Below, piece after piece: positions 37,601 through 49,400 of a stretch of DNA of 64,000 nt. The notes below the pieces were generated by a model. It worked only from the letters and a program-made list of their open reading frames with translations. It was not told the DNA's origin and did no database searches. The DNA is from Cryptomeria japonica. Its lineage: Eukaryota; Streptophyta; Pinopsida; Cupressales; Cupressaceae. The DNA lies in NCBI RefSeq assembly GCF_030272615.1, contig NC_081405.1, forward strand, positions 653,066,920 to 653,130,919, in the 5' to 3' direction. The position numbers and the translations under genes were made by a program. Numbering within the stretch: position 1 is the first letter of the stretch; each line of letters begins with the position of its first letter.

Positions 37601-38039
37601 ATTTTTTATGGTTTTAAAAACATTACAATTCGCCCATGCAATTATTTTTGGGGTTTTAAAAACAGTACAATTTGCCAAGATTTTTCACAAACTTTGAGCG
37701 ATCATGGCTAATTTACCAATGGAGATTATTAATTTTCTCCATAAACCGCAAAAATTCGCCAGTAAAATTAAAATTTTCTTCGGAATTATACAACTTTTGC
37801 CAGATTTTTACACCTTGTCCAAGGGAGGGGTTTCTTAAAGTTTTCCCTGAACAAGTGTATCACACCTAAACCTACAATGAAATAGTGACAATTTGTGCTA
37901 GAGCTCATGATTAGAGTATCCCAACAACATTATGTGATTTCCTAGATTCGATCTCTAGAATTTGAATATTCTATATGTTGAAGAATTAGTGAAAGAAACT
38001 ATGAAACAATCAGAGTATGTAGTTGTGATTAAGGGGGAG

Positions 38040-38485
38040 TGTTGGATATCGTAATCCCGATTGCTCTATTTAATCTTTCAACTTTCCTGTCTTGTATGTA
38101 TCCTTAATTCAATAGCCATATTGACAACATTAAGACAAACAATAAATAGTACACTTAAAGGAGATTGTGATAAGGATTACAGTGGATTTGATCTTATCTC
38201 ATCTAGTCTGGCCACTATCTAATTAACAAGTTTAATATGGATAGTAGACAACTTAATAAATGTTTCTCTCTTCTTTGTAGGTGATTTGTTTTCTATATAT
38301 TGTATGAGTTTGATCTTTGTATTCACTCTCTTATGAATCCAACTCCTCAAAACTTCAAAAGGATACGAGTCTATGTAGTGGTGTCCCATGTATGAGCATC
38401 AACTTAGTCATTTAAATTTATGTAATATTTTTTTTTTAGTAATATGATTTTTTGTCTCTCTTTTGCCACTCCCGTATTTTCTACA
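38040..38485 (+). repeat. LTR 1 of E2
   Basis: Starts TGTTGGATATC after the purine tract AAGGGGGAG, ends TTCTACA. Then AGTGCTATCAAAGC, a decayed initiator tRNA-Met PBS. Confidence 0.8.
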
Positions 38486-40419
38486 AGTGCTATCAAAGCT
38501 AATGGTTGATGGTCCTAGAGATATTTAAGAGTAGAAGAAACCGATGAATTATTCCTAGAAAAAGACATCTCTTAACCAAGGAGGAATTGATGGTAGAGGA
38601 AGTTGCTAATGATTTGAAGGAAGGATTGTGGGTTGCCAAGAAAAAGACAATAGCCATGAAGAATTACTGTCACTACTAAAGGAAAAGAACTTAGAAAAAA
38701 TTGCCTCTATCCATAGCAAAAACCGTGGTTAAAAATTGTTCAAAACCCAGACAAATATTAAAGAAATTGTAGAATTTAAATGTTTTCTAGTTGCTATTAT
38801 TTTGACTTCCAAATAAAAAGAAAGGTGGATCATAAGAAGCCACTACTTGTAAGGAGAACAGCCTATGGTGCCAAATTTCAAGAGAAACAAGGGATTTTTT
38901 GTAGAGAAGAAGCCATCGTAGAAGCCAGATTGTGAAAAAAATTAAAGTCAAAAAGCTTGCAAATTTTTGCAGAGAGGAAAGTGATGTTGCTGAATGGAGA
39001 AGTTAGTATGAAAAGGAAATAGAAATTTGAAGAGACCATGGTAAGTTTGAAGAAACCACCTTATATTTACAATAAGAAAATAAGATGTTGTAGTCAAAGC
39101 CTAATCAAGGCAAAGGGAGGAAATCATTTTTCTTTGATTAATTGTAGAGAAAGGAGGATGTCTAAAGAATTGCTTAGGCATTGTCTCTCAAGGGAACTAC
39201 AGAGGAGTGTTTCATATTGAAGGACATGCCAATCACCCCATTCATATACCTATCTTTCCAAGTCAATCACTCTTGTGTTGGATTTCATAGTAGAGGACAT
39301 GCAAGATGTGAGGTGTCACCAATTCTTAAAGGACAAAGATACAATTGATAAGTATGTGGAGTTTATAACATGGACTACAATGTAGCTAGTGTGTTTTATA
39401 AAGCAGATCATGAGTTTTGTTTATACTAATATTTAAAATGTGTAATGGTTAAATAAAAATCGTAGCGTTGAAGGATTTGGATTGTGAAAATCAAAGTTTC
39501 CTAGTCATAATGAAAGGTGATCAAGCCTAGAAAGCCAAAATAATATGGGGGATTGCTAATGTTTGAAGGAAGAAGGTTGTAGCCTATGGAGATCTTGTTC
39601 CCTAACAAATGTATTCTATCCTTTGATTAAAGGATAAAGGAAGATTGTGCAACCATTACTAACACCTGAAGAGGAGATGTTCACTAGCTTCCAAAAAATA
39701 GGAATGGCTTGCTTGAAGGTCATGTTACTTCCAAAGAGTCGAGTGTGGTTTTTGATGAGTTGTGGACCTTGAAAATGATAAAAAATTGAGAGTTGTTCTA
39801 GGATTGAATTTTATTTTTGGTAAATGATCATAGTTCCAAATTACCTTGAGAAAAGGATGTCATGGTATGTTTAATGTTGTCTATATTATCCAATTCAAGA
39901 TCATTTTGTAGTGTCTAGAATATTTGAGAAGTTTGTATAGATATGTGTCTAGGTTGAGAGCCAGAGATTCAAAATTATGTAGAAGAGCATTTTTAAATTC
40001 TGTAGAAAAATTTTAAGGAAGAGGAGTTGATAAAAGAGATCAAAAGATTAGAGGAGGATAGTGGGTGTCTATTGTAAAATAATAAGTATTAAATTGTTAA
40101 TGAATTAAGGAGGTAATATTATTGAATTCCGCAATATTCTAAATTTGTATAAGAATGTTTGAGGCCAACAGAGCCTACTAGGATCGTTGAGAACCCATAC
40201 TGTGATTCCATGGGAGGTGTTGTAAAAATAAATGTATCACACTTGAACCTATAATGGACCAGTGACAAAGTGTGTTAGAGCTCATGGTTAGAGCATCCCA
40301 ATAACATTATGGGATTTCCTAGGTTTGATCTCTAAGATTTGAAGATTCTAGATGCCAAACGGTTTATGAAAGAAACTATGAAAATAATCAAAGTATGTAA
40401 CTATGATTAAGGGAGGGGG

Positions 40420-40876
40420 TGTTGGAGATTGTAATCCCAACTGATTTATTAAGTCTTTTAGGTTTCCTATCTTGTCTGTATCCTGAATTCAACCACCATA
40501 TTAATAGCATTAAGAGAGACATTAAAGACTGCATATAAAATATATTGTGAGAAGGATTACAATGGACTTGATCTTATCACATTCAACCTGGCCACTATTT
40601 GATCAATAGATTTAATATGGATAATAGGTGATTTAATAAATATTTCTCTCTCCTCTATAGGTGATCTATTTTCTATATATTGTGTAAATCTAATCTTTGT
40701 ACTCACTCACTTATGAGTCTAGCTTGTCAAAGATATAAAAGGATATGAGTCTATGTAGTGGTGTCTCATTTATGAGCAACAACTTAGTCATTTAAATCTA
40801 TGTAATGTTACATTTTGAGTTTTGAGTAACAAAATATAAATTTTTGTCTCTGTTTGATACTCCCTTGTTTTCTACA
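40420..40876 (+). repeat. LTR 2 of E2
   Basis: Starts TGTTGGAGATTG after AAGGGAGGGGG and ends TTCTACA. Direct match to LTR 1 along its length, with many substitutions. Confidence 0.8.
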
Positions 40877-43795
40877 TGAGACATAGAAAGACAACTAAAA
40901 GGGAATGCACAGACTAGACCAACCACCATTAAAATGGAACACTAAAGTGAACAACCATATTATAAAGGCTTGTGATTTTAAGAATTTGGTTGAACCCTAA
41001 ATAGTTTTCACATTATAACAGTATGATAAATTCAAGGTATAATAGAACAAATTTTTATTTCTAAACTTACACATTTGCATGACATTGTGATTCAAAAATC
41101 TTTAACTGATAGGAGCCAGGCTTGGAATTTGATGGTCTGTATGGCCATTTTTCCACTTTTAGACCATACATGACAATTTATAAAATTATTAGACCGTATG
41201 CATCTATATGCTATTATTTCTGAAACTGTACATATGACACTTCAAATTGTTAATGAACCATAAAAAATCATAAAAGATAACATATATTATATGAATATTA
41301 ATTTATTTAGAATATTTTGAAATGGTAGGATTATGAAATAATTGTTTCTTATTTTACATTATTTTAATATGAATTTTTAGTATATTTTTCTTATATAGAA
41401 ACTTTTTCAATTTATTTGGTTAATATTTTTTTATCAAATTGGCTTAAATATCAATTTAGAAGCTTGTCATAATTGAAATAACAAGATATAATTTTTTATA
41501 ATTTTTTAAATATTTAAATAATAAATTTAGAATAGTTTCTAATATCTATTTTAATTATAAACAATATTTTTGGGTGCGAATTTAAAAACTTCCTTAATAA
41601 ATTTAAAATTTTAAATATATTACTAATTTATCATTGTTTTCTAAATTTTTACATTTTTTTAATCTATAAAACATATCATATGTGATACAATAATGAAAGG
41701 ACATGTATTTGAATTTCTTTTCAAGAAATGGCACATGAATTTTAGTAAAGCTTCAATTTGCTTAAAGTATTTATTTTGTAGATCATAGTTCATATAATTA
41801 TGTTATAATTTTTTTTATTTCTAAATAAAATTTATGTTTGCAATTGTACTTTGTTGATGCAGGTTTGTAGCTCACTTTAATTATCATATTTTCTTGAATT
41901 ACTTTACTCAACACAAAATTCTTGCATCTGCGATTTTTAAAAAAAACAAAAAAAAAATTCTCTCTATACAATAGCCTCTACTCTTCTCTATCTCCCTTGT
42001 TTTAATTCAATATTTCATTGCAATAACTTGCATCCTCTTCCTAGTTTTTGCAATTTATAATTTTTTTCTTACTCAGTTTCATTCATTTCTTCAAAAAAAA
42101 TTCTATATAGGTATTATGACTCCCTCCAATCTACGTCAATTTCTTTGTTTTTAAATCTACAACTTTGAATTGATATCTCTATTAAAAATAATTAGTTAAT
42201 TTTAAATATATAATAATATACTTTAAATTAATAATTAGTTAATTTCAATAATATATAATAATATACTTTAAATTAATAACTAGATTATTTGCACATTACT
42301 TTATTAAATTTTTTTTAAAAAAATCATATTTGATTTGTATTATTGATTAAATTGATAAAAAATGATTAAATATAAAAGAATATATATAAAATATTCTTAA
42401 ATAAAAAAATTCACACTTCATATTTTTTCTTATAAAAATAAAATGAAAGACATTAAAATGACCGTCATAAAAAATTCATATGACAGGCAAGAATGACCGT
42501 CAAATTCGAAGCCTGATCGGAGGATGGTAATATTTGATATTTCCTTTTTGTGTGGCATGCCTTGGTTGACGGATCAACTCCTGACTTCTTTTTCACGCCA
42601 TGAATAATCGATGTCCTCCTCTATATGCCAGCTAGAGTGTGTTTTCTTTCTGTCACTTACTATCGTCATGCTTTCCCAATCACGTGGGGTTTACTGATCT
42701 TATATATTTTACTGTTTGCTTATTCTTCTTCTTGTATTTTAACTGTAGCAGATCAAACTCCGCCCATTCCATGCTACTTTATGTTTCATATCTAACTTTT
42801 TACTTCAAAGAGCCTGCTGTTTTTTTAAAAATTTAATCTTAGTTTTTTGTTTCCTATCTATCTTTGTCACCTCATGTTTTTCTTTTGTTATTTTGAGCTG
42901 TTAGGGCTCTTTTATACAAAATAATAGAGACATGTGCAACGAACGTTATAAAACAAAATATGTCACAGATATAGAAATTGCTAAAGCCAAAGCGCCCGTG
43001 TGGAGGAAGAAATCTGGTTTTATGATCAAGTTTCCTCTAATCCTGTAAATAAAACAATGACACAGAAAATAAACTAAATAGAAACTTGAATCAGAATATT
43101 TAGGGGCTGTAATATCCAGCATCCTCTGTTTTTCTATTCATCTCTGAAAACAGTAAATTATATCTTCTATTGATAATTTAACAGTCATTCCCTCTTTCAT
43201 TCAGCAACCCCCACAGTCATCTCTAATACTCTACGTAGACTTCTACTCCTAAAAGAAAAACCCCTGAACTGAAGAATTCTCTCCTGATTTATCTCTTACT
43301 AACTGGAAATCAGCACGTAACTAACTGGGAATCAGCACGTAACTAATTGGAGAATTGTCTCCTTATTTATCTCCTATGTGAACTGGAAATCAGCACCTGA
43401 CTTAACTCCTAAGTCCTACGTACCATCCCTCAACCAGCAACTAAAACTAATCTATACATGACCCTGCTGATAACTAAGGCTGACAACAAATGGGACCAGT
43501 CAAAACAATTGCTTGAACAGGGCTGAAACTTTGATTTTAGCACAAAAGACTAGCTGTTAAAATAGATGCTCCGCATCAGTTTCCGTCTCGGTGAAGGCAA
43601 ACAAATGTTTAAAATGGCCAGCCCAAAGTTTTCCATGTGGCCTCAGTCATGTTAGAACTCCATTATGTCGAACTAATTATACTTAGTATAAGACCTATTG
43701 AGTAAGGAAGACAAGAGTGCGAGCAAATAGTTTGTAAGTTTCATAAGGGTTAGATTTCAATTACTGTTGGCATTGTATAAGCCAAGTGGAGTGTG
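40877..43795. other. AT-rich upstream region of the oxidase gene
   Basis: No gene supported. 41250-42450 is extremely AT-rich. 42480-43795 is less so and should contain the promoter and 5' leader of the downstream gene; I cannot assign a TATA box with confidence. A short duplication, AACTGG(A/G)AATCAGCACGTAAC, sits near 43303-43350. Confidence 0.5.
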
Positions 43796-45439
43796 ATGGA
43801 GGGATTTAGATTATCAAAGAGGTTATGGATTCAGTCTATGTTGTCATGCTTTGTAGTTTGTTTTCTAAACGTTAGAGCACACCAGCTGATCAAAGGAAGA
43901 TGGGATCTTCTGTTGGAGAACGCGGGTGTTTCTGCAATGCACATGACACTTTTATACACCAATAAAGTGCTCATCTTCGACGAAACGCTGGCGGGGCCGT
44001 CACAGATCAGCAGAACTGACCCACCGTGCAATACCAAAACACCAGCAGCCGGCGAGGATTGTTGGGCGCACTCCATCGAATACGATATTGCCACCAACAA
44101 TGTCCGGCCTCTGCACGTCGTCACCGACACATTGTGTTCTTCGGGTTCTTTTGCCAGCAATGGAACTCTGGTCCAAACCGGCGGATGGAGCAACGGCGAT
44201 AGGGTGACCCGTTTCTTCACTCCATGTTCGGACTCTTCCTGCGACTGGGTCGAATCTCCCACATTGATGTCCTCCAGAAGATGGTATGCTTCCAATCAGA
44301 TATTGCCTGATGATCGGGTCATCGTCGTGGGAGGGCGTAGATCGTTCAATTATGAATTTGTCCCAAAGCAACCTGGCGAGGGGGCCTTCCAGCTCCCGTT
44401 TCTGGTAAAGACGAATACCATCGACGAGGAGAACAACTTGTACCCGTTCACACATCTGTCTTCCGACGGTAATCTCTTCATCTTCGCCAACAAGGATTCG
44501 ATCCTCCTCGACTACAAAAATGACCAGGTGATCAGAACATTCCCCACCATGCCTGGCGGTGGTGCCCGGAACTACCCTTCATCGGGTTCCTCAGTCATGC
44601 TCCCGCTCGACTCTGCTAACAATTTCCAAAGGGTGGAGATTCTCATCTGTGGAGGAGCGCCTGATGGAGCCTTCAAAAAAGCCACATTCAACCAGACCTT
44701 CGTGGAGGCGCTCAAGAGCTGCGGGAGAATGGTGATCACATCGTCAAATCCAGTGTGGCAAATGGAGGACATGCCCAGCCCGAGGGTAATGAACGACATG
44801 CTCATTCTCCCCACCGGCGACATCCTCATAATCAACGGTGCCAAGCAAGGAACCGCCGGCTGGCAATCTGCGAGAGATCCTGCTCTGAGACCGTTCCTGT
44901 ACAGACCCGGGGCAGCCATGGGAGATCGATTCCGGGTCCTGGCTGCTACAGAAATACCGAGAATGTACCACTCAACTGCTAATGTTCTTCCAGATGGACG
45001 GATCCTGGTGGGTGGAAGCAACTCCAAGTTTGGATACCGCTTCTCTGGCGTGCCATTCCCTACTGAGCTTCGACTGGAAGCGTACACTCCTTATTACCTT
45101 CATTCGAATTACGACTTTAAAAGGGTAGCCATTACTTCCATTTCGACAAGGGAGATCAAGTACGGCTCCAAATTCATCGTCCGCTTTTCTCTGCCCAGGC
45201 GACCCAGCAGCAGCATTCGTTTCCACGCCTACGCCCCTCCCTTCACAACGCACACGTGGTCGATGAACCAGAGAATGTTGTCGTTGGCAGCCACAACAGT
45301 CGTCAAAGGAAGTGCAGGGCATTTAGTGGGTTTGACGGCTCCACCAACAGCAGTGGCGGCTCCGTCTGGGTATTACTTGCTCACCATTGTGAATGGAGGT
45401 ATTCCGAGCAAGGCCGAATGGATTCGCTTCATTAATTAA
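43796..45439 (+). CDS. GLOX: Secreted glyoxal/galactose oxidase-like copper enzyme
   Basis: Intact single-exon frame of 547 residues from ATG 43796 to TAA 45437-45439. A signal peptide is likely: basic start, hydrophobic SMLSCFVVCFL and ARG-like cut region before residue 30. The rest is a Glyoxal_oxid_N beta-propeller followed by a C-terminal DUF1929 domain. All copper-radical residues of the galactose oxidase family are visible: Cys114 (TLCSSGSF) for the thioether with Tyr164 (RRWYAS), axial Tyr391 and His392 (RMYHST), and His486 (PFTTHTWSMNQR). The enzyme oxidises aldehydes or primary alcohols to acids or aldehydes and releases hydrogen peroxide. Plant relatives act in walls and pollen; the exact substrate is not deducible. 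Length is normal for the family. GC content and codon use are clearly richer than the flanks. Neighbours are mobile elements only. Confidence 0.95.
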   Translation: MEGFRLSKRLWIQSMLSCFVVCFLNVRAHQLIKGRWDLLLENAGVSAMHMTLLYTNKVLIFDETLAGPSQISRTDPPCNTKTPAAGEDCWAHSIEYDIATNNVRPLHVVTDTLCSSGSFASNGTLVQTGGWSNGDRVTRFFTPCSDSSCDWVESPTLMSSRRWYASNQILPDDRVIVVGGRRSFNYEFVPKQPGEGAFQLPFLVKTNTIDEENNLYPFTHLSSDGNLFIFANKDSILLDYKNDQVIRTFPTMPGGGARNYPSSGSSVMLPLDSANNFQRVEILICGGAPDGAFKKATFNQTFVEALKSCGRMVITSSNPVWQMEDMPSPRVMNDMLILPTGDILIINGAKQGTAGWQSARDPALRPFLYRPGAAMGDRFRVLAATEIPRMYHSTANVLPDGRILVGGSNSKFGYRFSGVPFPTELRLEAYTPYYLHSNYDFKRVAITSISTREIKYGSKFIVRFSLPRRPSSSIRFHAYAPPFTTHTWSMNQRMLSLAATTVVKGSAGHLVGLTAPPTAVAAPSGYYLLTIVNGGIPSKAEWIRFIN

Positions 45440-46678
45440 CACAGGTAAAATATTATGAATTCTTCTGGTTGGCTGCTTGTAATCTTTATACACACTGGAT
45501 TCTTAGAAAGATAAAAACAAATTCTTTAATCATAAAAGCCGGAGAATCAGAGGAACGAGAATATCGGTTTCTACGGGATTTAATGTAAATTCCTACAAAC
45601 AGTCGGTGATTGAAGTATTCTCCGGGCTGATCTAAACGGCGACTGTCCCGTGTCTTCAATAAGGAATGAGATTTCCAGATGTATATGGAAGTAATTTGAT
45701 GAATAATAATTTGAAGTTACAAGTGATTGTTTTTTAGAATTGTAATTTTGGTTTCTATTTTGAAGAATTTTAATGAGATGATCTTTTGTATTCATATTTA
45801 ATTTTTATATTCTTTAACTAAAGATGTGTTTATATTATAAAAATTTATTTTTATATTATTAATTTTTTTCGTTCTTAAGCTTTTTGAATAATAAAACAGT
45901 TACTTTTTATAGAGGAAAAAACACAATTGTCATCATTGATTTTGAAACCAGCACTTAAACAAACTAGTGAAACTTTCAAGTTAAGTATTCTACTTCATTC
46001 TAAAACTTGCACTAGTCGTTTTAAGTCTCCACCAAGATGTTTCTTATCACATTAGACACTCATTTTGAAGAAAATTATAGTTTTAACTCCATAATACATT
46101 AAGCTTAAATGAACTTCTAGCTTTAAGAAGCTCTCACACTTTTTTAAACTAAAGTGGATTTTTTTTGTTTAGAGTCATCTAATTTTTTTGTGTACTAATT
46201 AAATGATCGTTAAATAAGATAAAAGATCTGTTAAATAGTATACAAATGTCTATGTAGATCTCTTTATATGTATATAAGAATTGATAATATGTCTTATAAT
46301 TGATTATAATTCTATATCTTGATAGATAGATCAACAAATACCCTAAGATTTTGACTTTTTATACAAAATCCTAACATTTAATTTATACAATAATAAAAAT
46401 AACCACTAGTTAGAATCAAAGTACTTAAATTTCATACAATGGTCGATAAGAAAAAGATGAATAAAATCAACAAAAAACCATGACCATGTTATGGGTTTTA
46501 AAGTTTAATTATATAATAAATGGTGCATTCTAGGGGGGTTGGATAGCCATTTCTCCAACGATTCTCCTTTGGAAAACTCTTAACATTTGATTGTTTTCAC
46601 TAGTTATTAGAGCTATTTATCAAAATTTACAATATAATATGATTTTAAATTTGAATTATTTAATAAATATGATTGAAT
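45440..46678. other. 3' flank of oxidase gene and repeat copy B
   Basis: 45440-45790 presumably holds the 3' UTR; no gene is seen. 45840-46678 is copy B of the dispersed repeat (reverse of 27290-28540) and is cut at 46678 by an LTR. Confidence 0.65.
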
Positions 46679-46926
46679 TGTTGAATAAATAAGAGTAGAT
46701 AAATGAAATCAAAATAGAATTAGAGATTCAAAAATAAGACATAAAACAAATTTATCTTGCTTCACCACAAAAGGCTACATCCACTCTCAAGAAAGGCAAT
46801 ATATCATTCATTGTTTACATATGCATTTCATACAATAGCAATATGCAATTTATAGATATTAATAACAACATTATCCAAAATGTGAAGAGCCAAAAGTTAT
46901 GTGACTAGTAGATTTCACACTCAACA
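46679..46926 (-). repeat. Copia 3' LTR (248 bp), inverted half-element
   Basis: On the minus strand it starts TGTTGAGTGTG and ends ATTCAACA. It is preceded by the purine tract AAGTTGGAGAT and followed by copy B of the dispersed repeat, so it is the 3' LTR of an element whose body lies at 46927-50000. It matches the 5' LTR at 33588-33828. Confidence 0.8.
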
Positions 46927-47309
46927 ATCTCCAACTTGAAACCCAACCATATCTCTATAAATAATGATATCCCTTCCATCTCCAATTTTAACCTCATATT
47001 GCAATTAGCCTCATGGAAATTATACAAGACTTTACCTTCTCATAATTCTGTTCATGGAAACTCTGAATGAGTTTTCTCCAAAGTGCATTGGATTTAATGA
47101 AACTTAACAACTATTCAAATACTTCAATTACTCTCTTCATATTCTTGATAGCATTAGTTTTTAGTACAATATTGTGAAACATATTTTATACATGTAGTCC
47201 TCTCCCATATAGTTTAGTAACTCATACATTATCCATATTGAAATTCATTATATTCTTCAAGGTCTCTTTACTATCTTAAGCACCCTCCATAGACTCTGTC
47301 GTTGTCCCT

Positions 47310-47620
47310 TATAGCTGATCAATATCACCATGTGTAGGGAGATAGTATGATCGCAAGCCCTCATCTTATCAATTAACCAATTAACATTTCATGTAGTATT
47401 CACAAAGATAACACATTGAGAAATAGCCAAAGTCTCATAAAGATCATAGAGTGTATCAAGCTTGTAGTCCTCCTTGTCAACATTGACATAGAACTATGTA
47501 ATACCCTCAAGGATCAAATCACCTCTTTTCACCAAGATCCTCATGGGTTTATTCATAAACCTCTTAGTGATCTCTAAAGCCTCTAGGGTTATTGCAAACA
47601 TCAACAATGACCAATGTTTT
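47310..47620 (-). pseudogene. eIF4A: eIF4A (DEAD-box helicase) gene fragment
   Basis: About 100 codons clearly derived from translation initiation factor eIF4A. On the minus strand the conserved run starts at LEALEITKRFMNKP, passes MRILVKRG and [15 protein letters not shown], then [16 protein letters not shown], and ends in THGDIDQ after a 1-bp frame change (47315-47335). It spans the start of helicase domain 2, including the conserved VIFVN and THGD region. TAG at 47494-47496, TGA at 47389-47391 and the frameshift make it dead. The DEAD and Walker motifs upstream were not found. It lies between retroelement protease remnants and the 3' LTR, so it was most likely picked up by the element. Confidence 0.85.
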
Positions 47621-48879
47621 GGCATGCACTCATGACCTCTCACATACAAAGTGAGGCCATGAATGCTTATGCACTATGTCCTTCATAGTAAGGACAACTC
47701 ACCATGAACAATACTTTTCCTGACACAGACAACAATTAATGGAACAAATACAACATGATATAGGTGATGTTAAACTCCATCATAACCCTCTCTAGCACTA
47801 TATTGTCTAGCTGCCAATTTGAAACAACAATGTCATAAGCCACTAGGACCATTACCAAGGGACTGTGGACAATGGATATTATGCATCTAGCTGCCTCCCA
47901 CCACTTTGGTTTCCTATAGTTTTTTTCATGTCATGAATTTTCTACTCCATGACAACCACACACATAAAGGGAAGACTTCTTAATTGAATGTATAATCTAC
48001 ATCATCATCAAACTTGAAGAGCTTGAAAATAATGGCTCTCAAGTCACATAGGGATACACCATACCTCATGACAAGAAGCCTCTTTTCATCTTCAACTTTG
48101 ACTTTGGTATGCATAATGAAGTCATTGGTAATTATATTTTCAGCCCTATTTTCTTCCAATGAATGGGAAGCTCCTATCACCCCTATTTTCACATCAATCA
48201 CCGTGGTATAATTATTCCTTTCAATTCCATCCATTGGTCCAACAAATTTCACACTCCTAGTCTACTGGTTGGTGATTAAACTTGATGAGGCAACCTGATT
48301 CACATATGACATGCTCTTTATATCATATGCATCAATCACATTTGAATCGTGAGTACTACCCCAATTTCTTTTCCTCCCTCAATTTCCATTTCATATTGAG
48401 AATCCTCTACAACTTCCTTTGGCCTCATCTACTTTAAAGGCCAAGTTTCCTGTGAGCTTGCATTATCTAAAGGGGATTTACAAATATGATTTGGATGAAT
48501 AGTGGGACCTCTTAAATCCAATTTTTTTAAATGGTTCTCTTCTATGGCTACATTTTGTAGAACCTACAATACTTCCTCATCACATGGTGATTCATTCTCC
48601 TTCAAATCAATCCATAAATCTCTTTCAGAACTTCCCTTATCTTCTAATACAGATATTAGCGAGTCTATATTTTCTTCAACCTTGGTAACCACAAATACCT
48701 TTCATTTCTTCCCTTTTCTCTAGGTCACAACTAGATTCTAACATTCTAAGGAATTCATCAATAATTGAATTGATCCAAAAACCTCTTCTAAGTAGCCAAA
48801 GCCTCACACAACAATTGAGATTGCATAGGAAATGAAAGAAATGATAGGTGATGGACAATTCCCACCTTAACATGACCCT

Positions 48880-49400
48880 CTACTACATACAAGGTGCCTA
48901 ACTTGCTGCCCCAAGGAATTACTAAGGCCCCTTTTGTTAATTTCTATCTATTGGATCCAAATATGACTTCATATCCTTAAGAACCCAATTGTCCAATTGA
49001 AATTAAATTTTGATTGAGCTAGGGAACATATCTAATATTTTGCAACAACCAACCAATTCCATTTGTTCATTTTAACAAAATATCCCCTTTGCCAAAAATA
49101 TCACAAGATTTATTATTACCAAGAAAAACCTTACCAAAGTCATTGATTTATAGATTTTTGAAATACTCCTTGCACAAAGTGGTAGGAAATTATTCTTTCG
49201 AATCAAGCACCCAACTATTAGTTGTAGTTTCTTCATCGGTTAAAATAAGAATACATGCATCTTCTTGGTATGCTACATTGGCTTCATCTTCTTTTATTTG
49301 ATTTTTAGTCTTCTTATAAGACCAACAATTCCTTTGGATGTGGCCTTGCTCGCCAAAATATTGGCAACAACCATCTCTACCTTTAAATTTTGACCTTCTT
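48880..49400 (-). pseudogene. Copia gag end, protease and pre-integrase remnants
   Basis: Zinc-knuckle-like stretch (GEQGHIQRNCW, near 49330-49375), then NSWVLDS (protease active-site region, near 49200) and NIRYVP...NQNLISIGQL with ALVIPWGSKLGTLYV (pre-integrase, 49050-48880). Many stops. A segment with GAAGATGAAG(T/C)CAATGTAG is duplicated about 170 bp apart (near 49240-49310 and 49400-49470), so local rearrangement has happened. Confidence 0.75.

Larger units (their letters stand above)
34725..37849. mobile_element. hAT-like DNA transposon, 3.1 kb, no transposase
   Basis: Inserted in retroelement E2: the 8-bp word AACAAGTG occurs at 34717-34724 and 37850-37857, and the related site at about 40221-40232 is uninterrupted. 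An 8-bp duplication is typical of hAT elements. The ends read CAAAG and, on the other strand, CAGGG, both fitting the hAT YARNG terminus; longer terminal inverted similarity is weak. No transposase is recognisable. A short acidic frame (35515-35640, DEDIFEYPTQNEDE) may be a coding remnant. Internal repeats are listed separately. Confidence 0.65.
34615..40876 (+). mobile_element. Decayed LTR element pair sharing LTRs (E2)
   Basis: Two direct repeats of about 450 bp (38040-38485 and 40420-40876) act as LTRs. Both are preceded by matching 3' internal sequence ending in a purine tract: 34615-38039 without the hAT insertion, and 40130-40419. The first LTR is followed by a decayed tRNA-Met PBS. The structure is therefore partial interior, LTR, interior, LTR. 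Interior 38500-40100 has no recognisable protein domain, but 39590-40090 recurs inverted at 49540-49990. Confidence 0.7.

Noticed and set aside
37397-37678. Minus-strand frame with repeated NHKNKIL/GDFKLFS
   Set aside because: It is the five-copy 40-bp tandem array in translation.
43831-45322. Several long minus-strand frames under the oxidase gene
   Set aside because: Antisense to a GC-rich intact gene; no motifs, overlapping each other.
47980-48252. 90-codon minus frame as a real gene
   Set aside because: Lies inside a decayed retroelement, matches nothing I recognise; left as part of the element.
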